This document shows, piece after piece, positions 1 to 7,917 of a stretch of DNA of 29,939 bases. The stretch lies in contig CAZWUL010000013.1 of NCBI GenBank assembly GCA_964636625.1, positions 1 to 29,939 of the forward strand, given 5' to 3'. The notes under the pieces were generated by a model, which was not told the origin of the DNA, ran no database searches, and worked only from the letters and a program-made list of their open reading frames with translations. Numbering within the stretch: the first letter of the stretch is position 1; the number at the start of each line of letters is the position of its first letter. This DNA comes from CAZWUL01 sp964636625. Its GTDB lineage: Bacteria > Atribacterota > Phoenicimicrobiia > Phoenicimicrobiales > Stramentimicrobiaceae. The position numbers and the translations under genes were made by a program.

Positions 1-1
1 T

Positions 2-73
2 GTTAACAATCCTTATTTTACAGGGGTTTTGGGAAATGAAGTGTCAAAGTCAGGATTAATTAATAATAGATAA
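2..73 (+). CDS. Possible C-terminal end of a plus-strand gene cut by the window edge
   Basis: An open frame runs from base 2 to a TAA at 71-73 and encodes 23 residues ending GLINNR. The amino-acid mix looks like ordinary protein, and the frame points into a terminator hairpin just downstream at 103-141, as expected for a gene converging on the minus-strand gene at 152. No family can be recognised from so short a tail, and chance openness over 70 bases is common in any frame. Low confidence. Confidence 0.3.
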   Translation, partial: VNNPYFTGVLGNEVSKSGLINNR

Positions 74-102
74 TAGATAAATAAAAGATAGTATTTTATT
101 AT

Positions 103-141
103 AAAAGGCCTGCTTTTTTTAAGAAAAATAGCAGGCCTTTT
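103..141. terminator. Bidirectional rho-independent terminator
   Basis: A perfect 11-bp inverted repeat, AAAAGGCCTGC and GCAGGCCTTTT, encloses a 17-base loop. The outer A/T pairs give a U-rich 3' end on both strands (TTTTAT either way). It lies 10 bases beyond the stop codon of the minus-strand gene at 152, so it should end the VanW/M14 transcript. It may also stop a plus-strand transcript arriving from the left edge. Confidence 0.85.
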
Positions 142-151
142 ATCTGTTTAA

Positions 152-976
152 TTATTTTCCGCTTATACTTTCAAGCTGTAAGTCTACCACATCAAAGTAA
201 ACTAAAACTTTTTCTATACATTGATAATGAAAATCAACCCTTTTTTTATAATCTATTTTTTTGCAGGTTTCGAAGGTAATCCCGTTTATTCCAAGATGGT
301 TTAAGGCCTCATGAGTACTGCTGCCCTCAATTGGTTTTACAATAACATCAAACATATTTTTAGAAGAAATAACTACCTCATTTAATTCATTAGCAAGATA
401 ATCTGCTATCTCATTTAAAAAAGGGTTTTTATCATCATCTAATACAATCGTTTGTCCATAAAAATTTTTATCTCTATGATAGTAATCAGCAGATTCATGC
501 AAGTCTAAAAGAAAATCAATTTTATTATTTCTCATGATTTTAAAGATTTCTCCAGCCAATACCTTAATCTCTTCGTTTGAACTAATATCACCAGGATAAT
601 GGCGATTTAAATCCTTATCAGCAGACATTGCACGAACACCATGCTCTACTGCTTTTTTATTAGCTTTCGGAATAATGATAACTGTCCCTCTCTCAAGTTC
701 AATATCTTCCATAAACCGCTTGGCTGCTTCTATTCCTGCCAACTCATCCCCATGGACTCCTGCTATAATCATTATTACAGGGCCTGTTTGTTCAGCCGAA
801 AAAATATAAGCCTTGGTTTGATAGTCTGTTTCTGCACAAATAACTATTGTTGGTTTATCTATGTTTTTTGAAAAATCCGCCATAACAGTACAAAATAATA
901 TCTGCATAAAAGCACAAAAGGCTATCAATATGATTAAAAGAAATCTGCCTGAAAATAATGTTTTATTCTTATTCAT
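152..976 (-). CDS. Succinylglutamate desuccinylase/aspartoacylase-like (M14 superfamily) zinc hydrolase, exported
   Basis: 274 aa. A hydrophobic N-terminal segment (about 11-33, ending near VMA) looks like a signal peptide or anchor, so the enzyme should act outside the cytoplasm. The zinc-site signature of the AstE/AspA branch of M14 is visible: HGDE (H75, E78) and LDLHE with the third ligand H160. There is also a substrate-binding DLNRHYPG segment (R125) and a late glutamate (E236 in TFE) in the region where the family has its catalytic acid. The fold is inferred from these motifs; whether it cleaves an amide, an N-acyl group or a peptide cannot be told. ATG start with AGGAAG upstream. It lies 32 bases behind the VanW gene, probably in one transcript, followed by a strong terminator. 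The envelope location and VanW neighbour suggest a cell-wall or peptide substrate, but that is inference. Confidence 0.75.
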   Translation of the reverse strand: MNKNKTLFSGRFLLIILIAFCAFMQILFCTVMADFSKNIDKPTIVICAETDYQTKAYIFSAEQTGPVIMIIAGVHGDELAGIEAAKRFMEDIELERGTVIIIPKANKKAVEHGVRAMSADKDLNRHYPGDISSNEEIKVLAGEIFKIMRNNKIDFLLDLHESADYYHRDKNFYGQTIVLDDDKNPFLNEIADYLANELNEVVISSKNMFDVIVKPIEGSSTHEALNHLGINGITFETCKKIDYKKRVDFHYQCIEKVLVYFDVVDLQLESISGK

Positions 977-1008
977 GTTTTATTAAACTTCCTAACTGTA
1001 ATTTCTTT

Positions 1009-2400
1009 CTAGTCTATTAATATTCTCTCAGGTACACTAATATAGGTATCATTTGCTAAAAACTCCATTCTTTCCCCATTAGAATCACTTACAACCCGAT
1101 AGGATTTTATGCTATATCCGGGAATCCCTTCCTGTAATACATTATTTTCCTGGGAAAATATATTTTCTTTTTTAATTTCTATAATATCAAAATCCTCAAT
1201 TTTTTTGTCCATCGTTATAATCTTAATCTCTTTATCTAAAGTTTTTTCACCATATATAGCCGCTACTAAACTATCTCCCTGAACCTCACAGAAAAGAACT
1301 ATTGTCTGGTCTAACGAATTTTTAAATCTCAAATCCTTATAGCCATAAAATACAGCAGAGTCTCTACCCAAGGGGACATAGCTGGTTGCATCACCATAAA
1401 TAGAATGATTGTACCTTTCAATGATTTGTAGATTAGCAAGTAAGGCAGCATTATAAACGGTTGTAGATACCTGACAGATGCCACCACCATAGCCGCTTAC
1501 GAATTGACCATTTGCAATAATAATACTCTCTTTATACCCATCATCTTTCTCAGCAGGCCCTACTAATTGATTAAATAAAAAATTTTCACCCGGCTTTAAT
1601 ATAAGTCCATTAATCTCATCAGATGCTTTTTTTATGTTAAACAGGGTATTCTCTTCCTTGCCTTCCAGAGTAGTCTCAAAACTGCTTAATTCCTGATTAA
1701 CACCGATTTGTACAAGCAGTTCAGCAGTTGTAACTTCCGGTTGTCGATAATCAACTGGTAAAGATACCTGTACAGAAGGTTTTATATTAACTGAATCAAC
1801 AATGTTCTTCTGTAGTCCAACAAATAGTTCTTCTTCTCTTATTTTGATACCAATTTGGGCAGGAATAATCCTATTTGCTTCTATAAAAGCATCTTTTGGA
1901 AGTTTTTCTATTTCAACTTGTAGCTTGGTAATAATTTTTTTAAATAGATCCTGGTCAAGAGAAAGGTATTTTTGAACAGGCAAGGTCTTTTCTTGTCTTA
2001 TAAGATATATTCTCTCTTTTAATCTTTGTAAGAACGAACCTCGTCTGCCAATTGCATAGGCATCATTTATCAACTTCTCTATATTAATTGAAGCACCTAT
2101 TTCCTCTTTTGGAACAAATGTTTTTTCAAAATTTTCATGTTGTATTTTTACAGGATTTAATAAGATATCTAGTGCTATGGGGGTTAAAACAGTTTTAGCC
2201 TGAGCAATATTCTGTTTTCCTAGATCCTGATGCAATGCAGTAATATTTGGATAGATTTTTTTATTATAAATTAACGTATCAATTGCATAAATGGTAAAAA
2301 AAATAAAAATTATTATAAATACAAATAAAAATATTTTTTTATATTTTCTCTTTTTTTTGTGATTTAATTGGTTTCTTCTTTTGTAATTATACTGATACAC
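1009..2400 (-). CDS. VanW family membrane-anchored protein with C-terminal G5-like region
   Basis: 463 aa. A basic N-terminus (about residues 8-22) precedes one transmembrane helix at about 23-40, so the bulk should face outward. The middle (about 50-230) resembles the peptidoglycan-binding-like domains that precede VanW domains in YoaR-type proteins. The VanW domain is recognised by the hallmark run containing GYGGGICQVSTTVYNAAL, then ERYNHS and YVPLGRDSAV. The last 70 or so residues, ending in YISVPERI, look like a G5-type domain. VanW proteins are common in Gram-positive and related genomes; their biochemical role is unresolved, and the name comes from vancomycin-resistance clusters, none of which is here. 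The start is a GTG at 2400, chosen because AAGGAG sits 7 bases upstream. It is followed by the M14-like hydrolase. Confidence 0.85.
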   Translation of the reverse strand: MYQYNYKRRNQLNHKKKRKYKKIFLFVFIIIFIFFTIYAIDTLIYNKKIYPNITALHQDLGKQNIAQAKTVLTPIALDILLNPVKIQHENFEKTFVPKEEIGASINIEKLINDAYAIGRRGSFLQRLKERIYLIRQEKTLPVQKYLSLDQDLFKKIITKLQVEIEKLPKDAFIEANRIIPAQIGIKIREEELFVGLQKNIVDSVNIKPSVQVSLPVDYRQPEVTTAELLVQIGVNQELSSFETTLEGKEENTLFNIKKASDEINGLILKPGENFLFNQLVGPAEKDDGYKESIIIANGQFVSGYGGGICQVSTTVYNAALLANLQIIERYNHSIYGDATSYVPLGRDSAVFYGYKDLRFKNSLDQTIVLFCEVQGDSLVAAIYGEKTLDKEIKIITMDKKIEDFDIIEIKKENIFSQENNVLQEGIPGYSIKSYRVVSDSNGERMEFLANDTYISVPERILID

Positions 2401-2470
2401 TTATTTCTCCTTATCTTGTTTATTGTAATTGGAATACATTAAAATTTTCATTATCTTAATAGAAAGTTCA

Positions 2471-2499
2471 TTGAAAATAAAATAGTTTTAATATATAAT
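2471..2499 (+). promoter_or_regulatory. Sigma-70/A promoter for tRNA-Gly
   Basis: -35 TTGAAA at 2471-2476, a 17-base spacer, and a perfect -10 TATAAT at 2494-2499. The predicted start is near 2506, about 20 bases before the tRNA. No other plus-strand gene lies nearby. Confidence 0.75.
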
Positions 2500-2525
2500 A
2501 AAATGCGATTATGGCAGTAATTCTT

Positions 2526-2601
2526 GCGGGAATAGCTCAGTTGGTAGAGCGTTGGCTTCCCAAGCCAAAGGCCGCGGGTTCAAGCCCCGTTTCCCGCTCC
2601 A
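2526..2601 (+). tRNA. tRNA-Gly (anticodon CCC)
   Basis: 76 bases with an encoded CCA. The acceptor stem GCGGGAA/TTCCCGC, D arm GCTC..GAGC, anticodon stem TTGGC/GCCAA and T arm GCGGG-TTCAAGC-CCCGT all pair (one G-U in the T stem). The 7-base anticodon loop TTCCCAA puts CCC at 2559-2561, reading GGG. The discriminator base is T, usual for bacterial tRNA-Gly. It is the only plus-strand gene in the left 16 kb, lies between minus-strand genes, and has its own promoter. Confidence 0.96.
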
Positions 2602-2631
2602 TTTATCATATCTACTATGAAAAACTACTTG

Positions 2632-2844
2632 CTAACCCAAAAGTCTACCAATTACATCTTCTCCCTTTAACATAAGAAAAACAATATATAAGAGCATTGC
2701 CAGCAAAAATCCCAGTAATACTCTACCATAAAGAATCGCCAACCTGTATTTTACCGAATCCAGTTTCATTAATCTCACTATAAATTTCGATAAAACAATA
2801 ATTATAAATATAATTATTATCAGTAAATATATTGCCTCATTCAT
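2632..2844 (-). CDS. Small two-helix membrane protein of unknown function
   Basis: 70 aa, not recognised. Two hydrophobic helices are visible, about residues 4-24 and 41-60, separated by a short basic segment (KFIVRLMKLDSVKYR). The C-terminus is short and mildly charged. The ATG at 2844 has a good ribosome site (GGAGAAG, 7 bases upstream), which supports a real gene. It lies 72 bases downstream of surE on the same strand with a strong hairpin in between, so it may be read through from the surE transcript. No motif points to a function; a generic membrane or holin-like accessory is possible but unsupported. Confidence 0.6.
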   Translation of the reverse strand: MNEAIYLLIIIIFIIIVLSKFIVRLMKLDSVKYRLAILYGRVLLGFLLAMLLYIVFLMLKGEDVIGRLLG

Positions 2845-2870
2845 AATATAACTTCTCCATATTTATCCAG

Positions 2871-2896
2871 AATAGAAATAGCCTGCTATTTCTATT
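2871..2896. repeat. Perfect inverted repeat between surE and the small membrane-protein gene
   Basis: AATAGAAATAG and CTATTTCTATT form an uninterrupted 11-bp stem with a 4-base loop CCTG. On the minus strand it is followed by CTGG rather than a T run, so it does not look like a simple intrinsic terminator. It could mark an mRNA 3' end, slow decay, or be a protein site. Confidence 0.55.
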
Positions 2897-2916
2897 TAAA
2901 ATTAATGCCGATACAA

Positions 2917-3693
2917 TCAGGTATTTAATTTTCTAATCCATGCTCCCAGGTCATTATGATATTGATTTTTGTTATGTCCCAATTTCATGGAAATATCAGT
3001 AATTGAAATGAAATTATTACTAATTGCCCAATAATCGCTATTTTCTTCCAGTTGTCCCTCAGGCTTGTTTCCCTCAATCCAGAAATACTCTGTTCTATAA
3101 GCCTGATATATCTTTTTAATAGTTTTTTGATGAAATATCTGTGCTAATTTGGTTAATCTAATACCTTTTATATCCCGGTATTCCACATTCGGGACATTAA
3201 TATTTAATACATGGGGATTTTTATTGAAATCTACTGGCATTGTTTTGAAAATTTTCTCTATCGTCTTAATAGCAGAGGAATAAACCGGGGATCCCTCATT
3301 CTTGTCAATTGAGATAGCAATAGAAAAAATATTATGGAAACCACCCTCTATTGCGGCTCCAACAGTACCTGAATAAAAAATATCCTGACCCAAATTTAAT
3401 CCTTCGTTAACTCCTGAGACAATTATGTCTGGCTTCTCATGTGCGCATAATTCTTCTAATCCTATGAGAATACAATCAACCGGTGTACCACTTAAAGCAT
3501 AACCACGGGAAGCCTTTTTGGACCACATTTTTCGGCAACTGATTGTCTTATAAAAACTACTGGAATGTCCGACACCACTTCTTTCTCTATCAGGCGCTAT
3601 TACTATAATCTTTCCAAATTTTTCTAAACTTCTACTTATTTCTTTCAAACCTTCTGAATGAATTCCATCATCATTTGTCAATAATATTTTCAA
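2917..3693 (-). CDS. surE: 5'/3'-nucleotidase SurE
   Basis: 258 aa, normal family length. SurE dephosphorylates nucleoside 5'- and 3'-monophosphates with a divalent metal in the cytoplasm. The metal-site residues are in place: the NDDG start (D8, D9), S39 in RERSGVGHS, and N96 in SGVNEGLNLG. GTPVDC and YSGTVGAAIEG are also typical. The start is a TTG at 3693 that overlaps the stop of the upstream flavoprotein gene by four bases (TTGA), with AGGGG upstream, so the two are translationally coupled. Its surE identity is firm; why it is coupled to this flavoprotein is not known. Confidence 0.95.
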   Translation of the reverse strand: MKILLTNDDGIHSEGLKEISRSLEKFGKIIVIAPDRERSGVGHSSSFYKTISCRKMWSKKASRGYALSGTPVDCILIGLEELCAHEKPDIIVSGVNEGLNLGQDIFYSGTVGAAIEGGFHNIFSIAISIDKNEGSPVYSSAIKTIEKIFKTMPVDFNKNPHVLNINVPNVEYRDIKGIRLTKLAQIFHQKTIKKIYQAYRTEYFWIEGNKPEGQLEENSDYWAISNNFISITDISMKLGHNKNQYHNDLGAWIRKLNT

Positions 3694-5087
3694 TGCAATG
3701 CCCCTAATCTATTTTTTATTTCTTTTGCAGCAATAACACCTGAAACAGATGCTTGAATCAATCCCCGGGTAATTCCGGCTCCATCACCAACTGCAAAAAG
3801 ATTTTTAATTTTGGTTTCCAGGTTGTTAGATAATTCTAATCTCGCTGAATAAAATTTAACTTCTACTCCATATAATAAAGTCTGCTTACAAAATACTCCT
3901 GGTGCAACTTTATCTAACGCTTGTAGCATCTCTATAATGTTATTTAATATTCTATAGGGTAAAACAAAGCTAAGGTCTCCTGGAATAGCACTGTTCAGAG
4001 TAGGAATTACAATTGAATTATTGATTCTTTCAATAGTAGATCTCCTTCCTGACATTAAATCACCCAGACGCTGGATAATAACCCCTCCACTTAATAAATT
4101 TGCTAAATTGGCAATATGCTTACCATAGGCAATCGGTTCTTTAAATGGTTCAGTAAAATTGGTACTTACAAGCAATGCAAAATTTGTATTTTCTGTTTTT
4201 TTACCCTTGTAACTATGTCCATTTACTGTAGTGATATCACCATTGTATTCAATGACAACCTCCCCGTGTGGACACATACAAAATGTCCTTACTTTATCAT
4301 CAAACTGGGAAGAGAAATATACCAATTTTGATTCATAAAAACTCTGAGTCAGATGTTCCATAATTACCGCTGGCAATTCTACCCTTACACCGACATCTAC
4401 AGGGTTATTGCATATTTTTAAATCATTTTTAACTGCCTGTCTTTTTAACCATTCAGAACCCACCCTGCCAGGAGATAAAATAACATACTTACAATTTATA
4501 GTCTCTCCTTCAGTTGTTTTAACACCATTGATAAGATTTCCTTTTTTTATTATCTCTTTAACTTCAGTAGTGGTCCTTATCTCAATTTTCCCTGTTAGCG
4601 AATTATAAATATTTTTTAATACTGTAAAACAGTTTTCAGTACCAAGGTGCCTAATTATGACTGGTATAAACTTAAGATTAGCTTTTGCTGTATTTTTTTT
4701 GACAATTTCAATCTCTTCCTGGCTGGTTCCATAAATTTTTTTATCTGCTCCAAATTGAAGATAAACATCATCTACATATTTTATAAAATTAGACAGTTCT
4801 TTCTCTGTTAAATATTCTGAAAGAATACCCCCGATACTGGTACTTAAATTAAGTTTTCCGTCACTGAATGCACCGGCACCACCCCAACCGGATAATAATG
4901 AGCAAGGATTACATCTCTGGCATGGTTTTTTCTGTTCCCTCATAGGGCACTTTCTCTTATTAATATTTTTACCCTTTTCCAGTATCAATATCTTTATATT
5001 ATTATTATTTTTCAGCAGTTCCAGAGCCGCAAAAATCCCTGCCGGACCTGAACCTACTATTACTACATCATATTTGTTACTCATCAT
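3690..5087 (-). CDS. FAD-dependent dehydrogenase-like flavoprotein (COG2509 type)
   Basis: 465 aa from the preferred start. An N-terminal Rossmann dinucleotide motif (GSGPAG, residues 12-17) ends in ILEKG, where FAD ribose binds. It is followed by a cysteine cluster (C47, C56, C59, C62) leading into LLSGWGGAGAFSDGKL, the pattern typical of the uncharacterised COG2509 FAD-dependent dehydrogenases. A second FAD contact, NLFAVGDGAG, lies near the C-terminus. The substrate is unknown. The frame opens with a GTG at 5093, but GAAGG directly abuts that codon, whereas the ATG at 5087 has normal spacing, so I place the start there. The next ATG at 5084 is equally possible. It overlaps surE by four bases, and a promoter lies just upstream. 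Confidence 0.8.
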   Translation of the reverse strand: MMSNKYDVVIVGSGPAGIFAALELLKNNNNIKILILEKGKNINKRKCPMREQKKPCQRCNPCSLLSGWGGAGAFSDGKLNLSTSIGGILSEYLTEKELSNFIKYVDDVYLQFGADKKIYGTSQEEIEIVKKNTAKANLKFIPVIIRHLGTENCFTVLKNIYNSLTGKIEIRTTTEVKEIIKKGNLINGVKTTEGETINCKYVILSPGRVGSEWLKRQAVKNDLKICNNPVDVGVRVELPAVIMEHLTQSFYESKLVYFSSQFDDKVRTFCMCPHGEVVIEYNGDITTVNGHSYKGKKTENTNFALLVSTNFTEPFKEPIAYGKHIANLANLLSGGVIIQRLGDLMSGRRSTIERINNSIVIPTLNSAIPGDLSFVLPYRILNNIIEMLQALDKVAPGVFCKQTLLYGVEVKFYSARLELSNNLETKIKNLFAVGDGAGITRGLIQASVSGVIAAKEIKNRLGALH

Positions 5088-5104
5088 GGTCACCTTCTTA
5101 ATAA

Positions 5105-5113
5105 ATATTATCA
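5105..5113 (-). promoter_or_regulatory. Probable extended -10 promoter for the flavoprotein-surE unit
   Basis: On the minus strand, TG-A-TAATAT (hexamer at 5105-5110) is an extended -10 element. The -35 position 17 bases upstream is poor. It sits between the thrC terminator and the flavoprotein ribosome site, so some promoter is expected here; the leader would be very short. Confidence 0.4.
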
Positions 5114-5142
5114 GGCGAAAATAAGTAAAGAAACTTTTTAAT

Positions 5143-5162
5143 AAAAAACGTCCCGCAGGACG
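5143..5162 (-). terminator. Rho-independent terminator after thrC
   Basis: On the minus strand, CGTCC-TGCG-GGACG forms a tight 5-bp GC-rich hairpin with a tetraloop, followed at once by six T. It lies 39 bases after the thrC stop codon and should separate thrC from the downstream flavoprotein-surE unit. Confidence 0.85.
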
Positions 5163-5201
5163 ATTAAAAATACTATATTTATTTTATCATTTGGAAAAAA
5201 T

Positions 5202-6440
5202 TCATTTTTTTATTACTGAAATAATTTTTTCTTTCAAATTCTCCAAGGTACATGTTTCTGAACCAAAATTGTGCTTATTTAATATTCCGGCATATTTTAG
5301 CCCGGAACCGGTTATAATAGCTACACATTTATCTTTTTTGTTTATTAAACCGCTGTTTTTCATTTTTTTTATAGCCATTAAAGATACTACTGCTGCCGGT
5401 TGTGCAAAAATCCCTTCTTTAGCCAGTAACAATTGACCTTCAAGGGCTTCCTTATCAGAAACAGCTGTTAGAATACCATCATACTCCCTTAATTTTCTTA
5501 ACAATTCATTTCCGCTTGGAGGATAGGGATTTGCAATCGCATTATCAATAGCTTCCGGCTTGGAAATCAATGATATTTTTTCGTCACCATTTATCCAGGC
5601 ATTGTAAATCGGAGCACATCCTTCCAATTGTACACAAATAAATCTGGGTAAACGATCTATTAGCTTATGTTTATAATATTCCAAAAACCCTTTAATGATA
5701 CCTCTTGCGTTTCCACCAGAACTGGTTGGTATTACAACAAAATCCGGAACATTATAATTAAGTTGTTCGCAAATTTCAAAGGAAATACTTTTGGAACCTT
5801 CTATCCGGAAAGGAACGTCAGAATTAAGAAAATAAATACCTGTTTCCCTACCTATCTTTAGGCTTTCATAGTATAAGGCACCATAATTACCATCTACTTT
5901 AATAAGTACAGGATTGTACATCAAAACAGGTTTAATCTTTTCCATGGGTATATCAGCAGCAACCAGAATGAATGTTTCCATTTTTGCACGAGCTCCATAG
6001 GCAGCAACTGAAGCAGCCATATTACCACTGGAAACAGTTCCTATTCTTTTATAACCAAGCTTTTTAGCATGTTGTACGCAAACAAAAGTTCCCCTATCTT
6101 TAAAAGACCAGGTAGGATTAACAGTTTCATTTTTTAAATAAATACTTTCTAAATCCAAAATGGAGGGCAAATTATTAGCCTTAATTAGAGGTGTAAAGCC
6201 TTCGCCTAAAGATGTATTATCTCTCATATAAGTAAATGAATAAAAAGACGCAAATTTATCAATAATATTTTGATTATAAATAGATGTTTTTTTCTGGTCT
6301 AAGGAATTATCTTTGTTTGTTTCATTTTGACCATTAATTCGTAATTCCAGTGGCTCGGAACACTCATCACAACGGGGGAATACCCTTTCGTAGGAATATT
6401 CTTTTTCACATCCTGTGCATATATATTTTCCCTGCTTCAA
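5202..6440 (-). CDS. thrC: Threonine synthase (PLP enzyme with N-terminal zinc ribbon)
   Basis: 412 aa. Converts O-phosphohomoserine to threonine with pyridoxal phosphate. The N-terminus carries two CxxC pairs (C8/C11, C24/C27), the small zinc ribbon seen in class I-type threonine synthases. The PLP lysine is K114 in TWSFKDRG, the phosphate-binding loop SSGNMAAS follows, and a glycine-rich TSSGGNARG comes later. Related fold-type II enzymes such as cysteate synthase share this layout, so threonine synthase is the best but not the only reading. The start is a TTG at 6440 with an excellent GGAGG 7 bases upstream. It lies only 33 bases behind tRNA-Pro on the same strand, with a terminator behind it. 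No other threonine genes are nearby. Confidence 0.88.
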   Translation of the reverse strand: MKQGKYICTGCEKEYSYERVFPRCDECSEPLELRINGQNETNKDNSLDQKKTSIYNQNIIDKFASFYSFTYMRDNTSLGEGFTPLIKANNLPSILDLESIYLKNETVNPTWSFKDRGTFVCVQHAKKLGYKRIGTVSSGNMAASVAAYGARAKMETFILVAADIPMEKIKPVLMYNPVLIKVDGNYGALYYESLKIGRETGIYFLNSDVPFRIEGSKSISFEICEQLNYNVPDFVVIPTSSGGNARGIIKGFLEYYKHKLIDRLPRFICVQLEGCAPIYNAWINGDEKISLISKPEAIDNAIANPYPPSGNELLRKLREYDGILTAVSDKEALEGQLLLAKEGIFAQPAAVVSLMAIKKMKNSGLINKKDKCVAIITGSGLKYAGILNKHNFGSETCTLENLKEKIISVIKK

Positions 6441-6473
6441 TTATTTCCCTCCAAACTATTATTAAATTAAATA

Positions 6474-6551
<78 letters not shown>

Positions 6552-6574
6552 ACTGTGTAATCAATACAAATAAT

Positions 6575-6603
6575 ATTATACAAGAGCCTGATTATTCTAG
6601 CAA
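6575..6603 (-). promoter_or_regulatory. Promoter for tRNA-Pro and probably thrC
   Basis: Minus strand: -35 TTGCTA (6598-6603), a 17-base spacer and a perfect -10 TATAAT (6575-6580). The predicted start is about 16 bases before the tRNA 5' end. No separate promoter is evident in the 33 bases between the tRNA and thrC. Confidence 0.65.
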
Positions 6604-6708
6604 CCAGATAGGAAAAATAAATATAGCTATAAGATTTTTTAAGCAATACGACTTCCAACTTTGGATTTCAGGCAAAAATTGTCACCTATCTTATCTTAAT
6701 TTTTTTAT

Positions 6709-6740
6709 GGTTAAACAAAAACTTCCTTAATGGTTTAACC
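6709..6740. repeat. Inverted repeat downstream of dprA
   Basis: GGTTAAAC (6709-6716) and GTTTAACC (6733-6740) form a perfect 8-bp stem around a 16-base loop, 10 bases past the dprA stop. Neither strand has a T run directly after the stem, so it is a poor intrinsic terminator. It may still be where the ten-gene operon transcript ends. Confidence 0.45.
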
Positions 6741-6750
6741 GGATTATATT

Positions 6751-7884
6751 TTAAATTCTTATATATCTCTTACCTTCAACCTCTCTGATTATATTTTTTA
6801 ATTCAAGAGATAATAATGTCTCATTTACCTGTGCCGGGCTCAATTCTGTTAAATTAGTAAGTTCGTCAATATGTAAAGGATCTGTAGAAATATACTCTAA
6901 AAAATGTTTTTCATTTGCATTTAAGTTATCAGTATCAATTCTTTTATCTTTTTTAATACTATCTCTATTCTCATTATCATTGTAAAAAATATTTTTAGTT
7001 TCCAGCTCTTCTATGATATCCCGGTAACTATTTACCAGTTTTGCCCCCTGCTTAATTAAAGCATGACAACCTGTTGAAAGAAAAGAATGGATACTGCCGG
7101 GAATAGCAAATACCTCTCTTCCCTGTTCAAGAGCATAATCGGCAGTAATCAATGCACCGCTTTTCTGTGCTGCTTCAACAACCAAAGTACCTGTGGATAA
7201 GCCACTAATAATTCTATTTCTCCTTGGAAAATTATTTTTCTCCGGTTTCCTGTATATAGGAAATTCCGTAATTATGGCACCATTTTTTATGATTCTATCA
7301 GCAATTGAAATATTTTCTGCAGGATATATACAATCAACACCACATCCCAAAACGGCCACTGTTTCTCTGCCGGCCTCCAGCGCACCAAGATGAGCATTAG
7401 TATCAATCCCCCTGGCTAAACCACTAATAATAACATAACCCCTGGAGGCCAATTCTAATGCAATCTCGTGTGCAATTTTTCTACCATAATAGGTAGCCTT
7501 TCTCGAGCCAACAACCGCTATACTTTTACTATTATCAATAATTTCCCGAAAATTTCCTTTGTAATATAAAATAGGCGGCGGGTCATAAATATTTTTTAAT
7601 AAGTCCGGATAATCATCTTCCTCAATAGTAATTACATTAACTTTCATCTTTTCTAAAAGCAATAATTCGCTATCAGGGTCAATTCTTTGTTTTTCAAATT
7701 CAATTTTTTCCCAGGTAGCTTGACCAATATGTAATATTCTATGAATACTTTTTGCTTTGTTAGTGCTTTTCCATGCTTCCTCAAGAGAAGAGAATGATTT
7801 TCTTAAATTAGAAAATCGAATAGGGCCAATTTCTTTAACTTTATTCCAGGCTAACCAATATTTTAATTCTTGTTTTTCTAACAT
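6751..7884 (-). CDS. dprA: DNA-processing protein DprA (Smf)
   Basis: 377 aa. DprA binds incoming single-stranded DNA during natural transformation and loads RecA. An N-terminal helical SAM/HhH-like region (about 1-65) is followed by the Rossmann-like DprA core with the signatures VVGSRKATYYG (about 124-134), ISGLARGID (153-161), NNFPRRNRIISGLS (217-230) and EVFAIPGS. A C-terminal winged-helix segment (about 320-377), the DML1-like domain, ends the protein. It is the last gene of the long operon, 33 bases after the PASTA gene. The ATG start has only a weak ribosome site, so coupling to upstream translation is likely. dprA is widespread in bacteria without proven competence, so its presence alone does not show transformability. 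Confidence 0.95.
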   Translation of the reverse strand: MLEKQELKYWLAWNKVKEIGPIRFSNLRKSFSSLEEAWKSTNKAKSIHRILHIGQATWEKIEFEKQRIDPDSELLLLEKMKVNVITIEEDDYPDLLKNIYDPPPILYYKGNFREIIDNSKSIAVVGSRKATYYGRKIAHEIALELASRGYVIISGLARGIDTNAHLGALEAGRETVAVLGCGVDCIYPAENISIADRIIKNGAIITEFPIYRKPEKNNFPRRNRIISGLSTGTLVVEAAQKSGALITADYALEQGREVFAIPGSIHSFLSTGCHALIKQGAKLVNSYRDIIEELETKNIFYNDNENRDSIKKDKRIDTDNLNANEKHFLEYISTDPLHIDELTNLTELSPAQVNETLLSLELKNIIREVEGKRYIRI

Positions 7885-7917
7885 TATTGTATTATCTCTA
7901 ACTTAATATATATTATT

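Noticed and set aside
2401..2525. Minus-strand promoter for the VanW gene
   Set aside because: GATAAT-like sequences exist but none has an acceptable -35 at 16-18 bases; I could not support one.
5088..5093. GTG start for the flavoprotein
   Set aside because: The ribosome site directly abuts it; the ATG at 5087 has normal spacing.
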